This document shows positions 7,009 to 8,391 of a DNA stretch of 8,391 bases, in pieces (the stretch's first letter is position 1; each line of letters starts with the position of its first letter). Origin of the DNA: Rhodospirillales bacterium 47_12_T64 (lineage in GTDB: Bacteria > Pseudomonadota > Alphaproteobacteria > Kiloniellales > Kiloniellaceae). The DNA is taken from positions 1 through 8,391 of the forward strand of contig MABB01000012.1 of the NCBI GenBank assembly GCA_002162915.1, given 5' to 3'. The notes below the pieces were generated by a model. That model ran no database searches. It was not told where the DNA came from and saw nothing but the letters and a program-made list of their open reading frames with translations. The translations under genes and the position numbers were made by a program.

Positions 7009-7158
7009 ATCAGGCACTCCCCTATTCCTCTGAGCCAAACCTGATCGTGCAAGATAGTCGCGTTCATAAACATCATATTGTCGACGACCAAACAGATCTC
7101 TTCCCTCAGGAACCAAACGGGCATACAGCACCTTTAATTTCGAATGCATTTTTCTCAT
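6823..7158 (-). CDS. possible small minus-strand gene or gene remnant, divergent from lysR
   Basis: A minus-strand frame opens at the ATG at 7158-7156 and runs 111 codons. The first 50 or so lie in the gap between lhgO and lysR; the rest are antisense to the end of lhgO. In its favour, GGAGAG lies 9 bases upstream of the ATG, and the intergenic part has protein-like, charged composition (MRKMHSKLKVLYARLVPEGR, then DLFGRRQYDVYERDYLAR) with coding-like G-starting codons. Against it, I do not recognise the protein, and overlapping the 3' end of lhgO by about 185 bases is implausible. A single-base shift near 7016 would bring in a stop next to the lhgO end, giving a protein of about 50 residues, so a real small gene with a frameshift, or a truncated remnant, is possible. 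It may also be chance. Confidence 0.22.
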   Translation of the reverse strand: MRKMHSKLKVLYARLVPEGRDLFGRRQYDVYERDYLARSGLAQRNRGVPDLALHRENHLGDGHGRGQAGGFNTEEVYQAGDAVSTLILEEEVNGGFTRCLELGTNAGVIRR

Positions 7159-7260
7159 ACCATGATACTCTCCGCACAAGATCTGAAAAGTATTATCAAA
7201 TTTTATCAGCAGTTAAGTACGAGCACTCTTGTTCTTCAAACTGGAATTTGTCATAGTTAA

Positions 7261-7275
7261 ATGAGTTTTTCTCAT
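7261..7275 (+). promoter_or_regulatory. dyad with T-N11-A spacing at the lysR start, candidate autoregulatory site
   Basis: ATGAG (7261-7265) and CTCAT (7271-7275) are exact reverse complements around TTTTT. T7262 and A7274 give the T-N11-A spacing of LysR-type boxes. The dyad overlaps the first possible start (7274) and would sit just before the ribosome site of the second (7286). LysR regulators often repress themselves from such sites. Binding by this regulator is inferred. The 10-mer TTTTTCTCAT within it recurs at 7149-7158. Confidence 0.35.
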
Positions 7276-8224
7276 GGAAAGAACGATGCATCGGCAACTT
7301 CCACCGCTCAACGCCCTAAAAGCCTTTGAGGTCGCAGCACGACATCTCAGCTTTACAGAGGCTGCAGAGGAACTACACGTTACTCAAGGGGCCATCAGTC
7401 GGCAGATCAAAACCCTGGAAGCGCACTTTCAGATACAGTTGTTCGAACGTCACCACCGGGGCCTGCACTTAACAGAGAGTGGACAAAAGCTCCTCCCTGT
7501 TCTCAGTGACGTGTTTGATCGTATCCAAGGAGTTTCTGAAGATCTTACAGGCCACAGTCAGGATCTGACGATCAAAGTCCTGCCCTCCTTTGCCGTCAGA
7601 TGGCTCATTCCTCGTCTCGCTAAATTTCAAGAGATGGAACCGGATATAAATGTCAGGCTAACAACGGCTTGGCACACTGTGGATTTTGACAAAGAAAATT
7701 ACGACGCTGGCATACTACACAGCCACCACATGTCACCGGGCTTACACAACACTGTCATTACCAATGAATGGATGACCCCTGTTTGCTCACCAGAATTGTT
7801 GCACAAACTCCCAACACATTACGTACCCAACGATCTCAAGTACTTAACGCTTCTTTTTTGTGGAAGCGGATGTCAGGAATGGGGACAATGGTGCAACGAT
7901 GTTGGTACAACAGAAATAAACTCAAACGTGGGCCAATCCTTTGATACCACAGACAGTGCTCTACAAGCTGCGGCGAGTGGCTTCGGCATTGCGATGGGGG
8001 ATATCTCAATGATTGATGCGGACCTAAAGTCCGGCCGATTGAGAATGCCTTTTCCAGAACACACCTCTCTCGTTGGCCACTACCATTTGGTTAGCCCAAA
8101 GAATAAAGCCAACAAACCCGCCTTAAAAAAATTCAGAAAATGGCTATTATTTGAATCAGCAGAAATAACGGCCCGCAACCCAATGCTTAAAGAACTGGAA
8201 GAGCGCCATGCAGATCAATCGTGA
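7274..8224 (+). CDS. LysR-family transcriptional regulator, GcvA/AmpR type
   Basis: This is a 316-residue DNA-binding regulator, or 312 from the second ATG at 7286, which has GGAAAGA immediately upstream and is at least as likely. The opening LPPLNALKAFEVAARHLSFT is typical of GcvA and AmpR. The helix-turn-helix is at about 24-45 (LSFTEAAEELHVTQGAISRQ), followed by the linker helix KTLEAHFQIQLFER. The periplasmic-binding-protein-like effector domain covers about 95-300 and includes LPSFAVRWLIPRL and the DTTDSALQAAASGFGIAMGD segment usual in this subgroup. The effector is not readable from the sequence. It lies 265 bases after lhgO, so it has room for its own promoter. Its last 17 bases overlap the amidase gene, suggesting translational coupling. 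Possible targets are itself, a minus-strand transcript at about 7158, the amidase, or the 2-hydroxyacid oxidases; none is shown. Confidence 0.92.
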   Translation: MERTMHRQLPPLNALKAFEVAARHLSFTEAAEELHVTQGAISRQIKTLEAHFQIQLFERHHRGLHLTESGQKLLPVLSDVFDRIQGVSEDLTGHSQDLTIKVLPSFAVRWLIPRLAKFQEMEPDINVRLTTAWHTVDFDKENYDAGILHSHHMSPGLHNTVITNEWMTPVCSPELLHKLPTHYVPNDLKYLTLLFCGSGCQEWGQWCNDVGTTEINSNVGQSFDTTDSALQAAASGFGIAMGDISMIDADLKSGRLRMPFPEHTSLVGHYHLVSPKNKANKPALKKFRKWLLFESAEITARNPMLKELEERHADQS

Positions 8225-8391
8225 ATTCCAGTCTGCTAACTTTAATGCCCGCCCAAAAGGCACCGTTATTGATATCCTTCTGTTGCACTACACGGGCATG
8301 AAAACAGGTCAGGAAGCCTTAACCCGCCTCTGTGATACCCCGGCCCAGGTAAGTGCGCATTATCTGGTAGAAGAAGATGGTCGCGTTTTCC
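8208..8391 (+). CDS. N-acetylmuramoyl-L-alanine amidase (Amidase_2, AmiD/AmpD type), N-terminal fragment
   Basis: The frame from the ATG at 8208 stays open for 61 codons to the right edge, so only the N-terminus is seen. LLLHYTGM (24-31) carries the first zinc-ligand histidine (H27), and VSAHYLVEEDGRVF (48-61) is the second conserved block of Amidase_2 enzymes. These cut the amide bond between N-acetylmuramic acid and L-alanine in peptidoglycan or its fragments. No signal peptide is present in the visible N-terminus (MQINREFQSANFNARPKG), which suggests a cytoplasmic, recycling-type enzyme, although a later start or non-classical export cannot be excluded. GGAAGAG lies just upstream inside the end of lysR, and the 17-base overlap points to coupled translation. 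The rest of the gene, including the other zinc ligands, is outside the window. Confidence 0.88.
   Translation, partial: MQINREFQSANFNARPKGTVIDILLLHYTGMKTGQEALTRLCDTPAQVSAHYLVEEDGRVF

Noticed and set aside
7009..7045. Terminator after lhgO formed by ATCAGG (7009-7014) and CCTGAT (7040-7045)
   Set aside because: The arms are 6 bp with a 25-base loop and no T-run, which is too weak to call.
1..8391. Mobile element, CRISPR array, tRNA or toxin-antitoxin pair
   Set aside because: I saw no transposase or integrase motifs, no spaced direct-repeat array, no tRNA-like cloverleaf and no small overlapping toxin-antitoxin gene pair on either strand.

Overview
This window looks like ordinary chromosome from an alphaproteobacterium of middling GC content. 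The evidence is the gene set: a DUF2161 PD-(D/E)XK-like protein, a DUF3750 membrane-anchored protein, a DjlA-type TerB/J-domain protein and a GcvA/AmpR-type LysR regulator, all of kinds I associate with that class. I see no transposase, integrase, phage gene, CRISPR array, tRNA or rRNA.

Layout. Bases 1-975 (minus strand) hold the N-terminal 325 residues of an LDHD-type FAD-linked D-lactate dehydrogenase that runs off the left edge. A short divergent region (976-1061) separates it from a long run of plus-strand genes: a DUF2161 nuclease-fold protein (1062 or 1125 to 1841), a DUF3750 protein with an N-terminal membrane segment (1941-2723), a DjlA-like co-chaperone (2914-3636), an Uup-type ABC-F ATPase (3651-5516), a small three-helix membrane protein with a GTG start (5560-5898), an LhgO-like FAD oxidoreductase (5908-7008), a LysR regulator (7274 or 7286 to 8224), and the first 61 codons of an N-acetylmuramoyl-L-alanine amidase that overlaps the regulator by 17 bases and leaves the right edge.

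How the genes relate. The djlA-like, uup, small membrane protein and lhgO-like genes are separated by only 14, 43 and 9 bases, so they are probably one transcript although their functions differ (chaperoning, ribosome or DNA-structure ATPase, unknown membrane protein, 2-hydroxyacid oxidation). The lysR and amidase genes form a second, tightly overlapping pair. Two flavoenzymes that act on 2-hydroxyacids of opposite stereochemistry (LDHD-type and LhgO-type) lie about 5 kb apart on opposite strands.

I found no clear undescribed multi-gene system. The points most worth a second look are: a perfect 11-bp-arm inverted repeat inside the lhgO-like gene; a 15-bp exact tandem duplication upstream of the djlA-like gene; a T-N11-A dyad on the lysR start; a possible small minus-strand gene divergent from lysR; the overlap of an AmpR-like regulator with a peptidoglycan amidase; and a DUF3750 protein whose motifs recall LRAT/NlpC-type papain folds but lack the cysteine.
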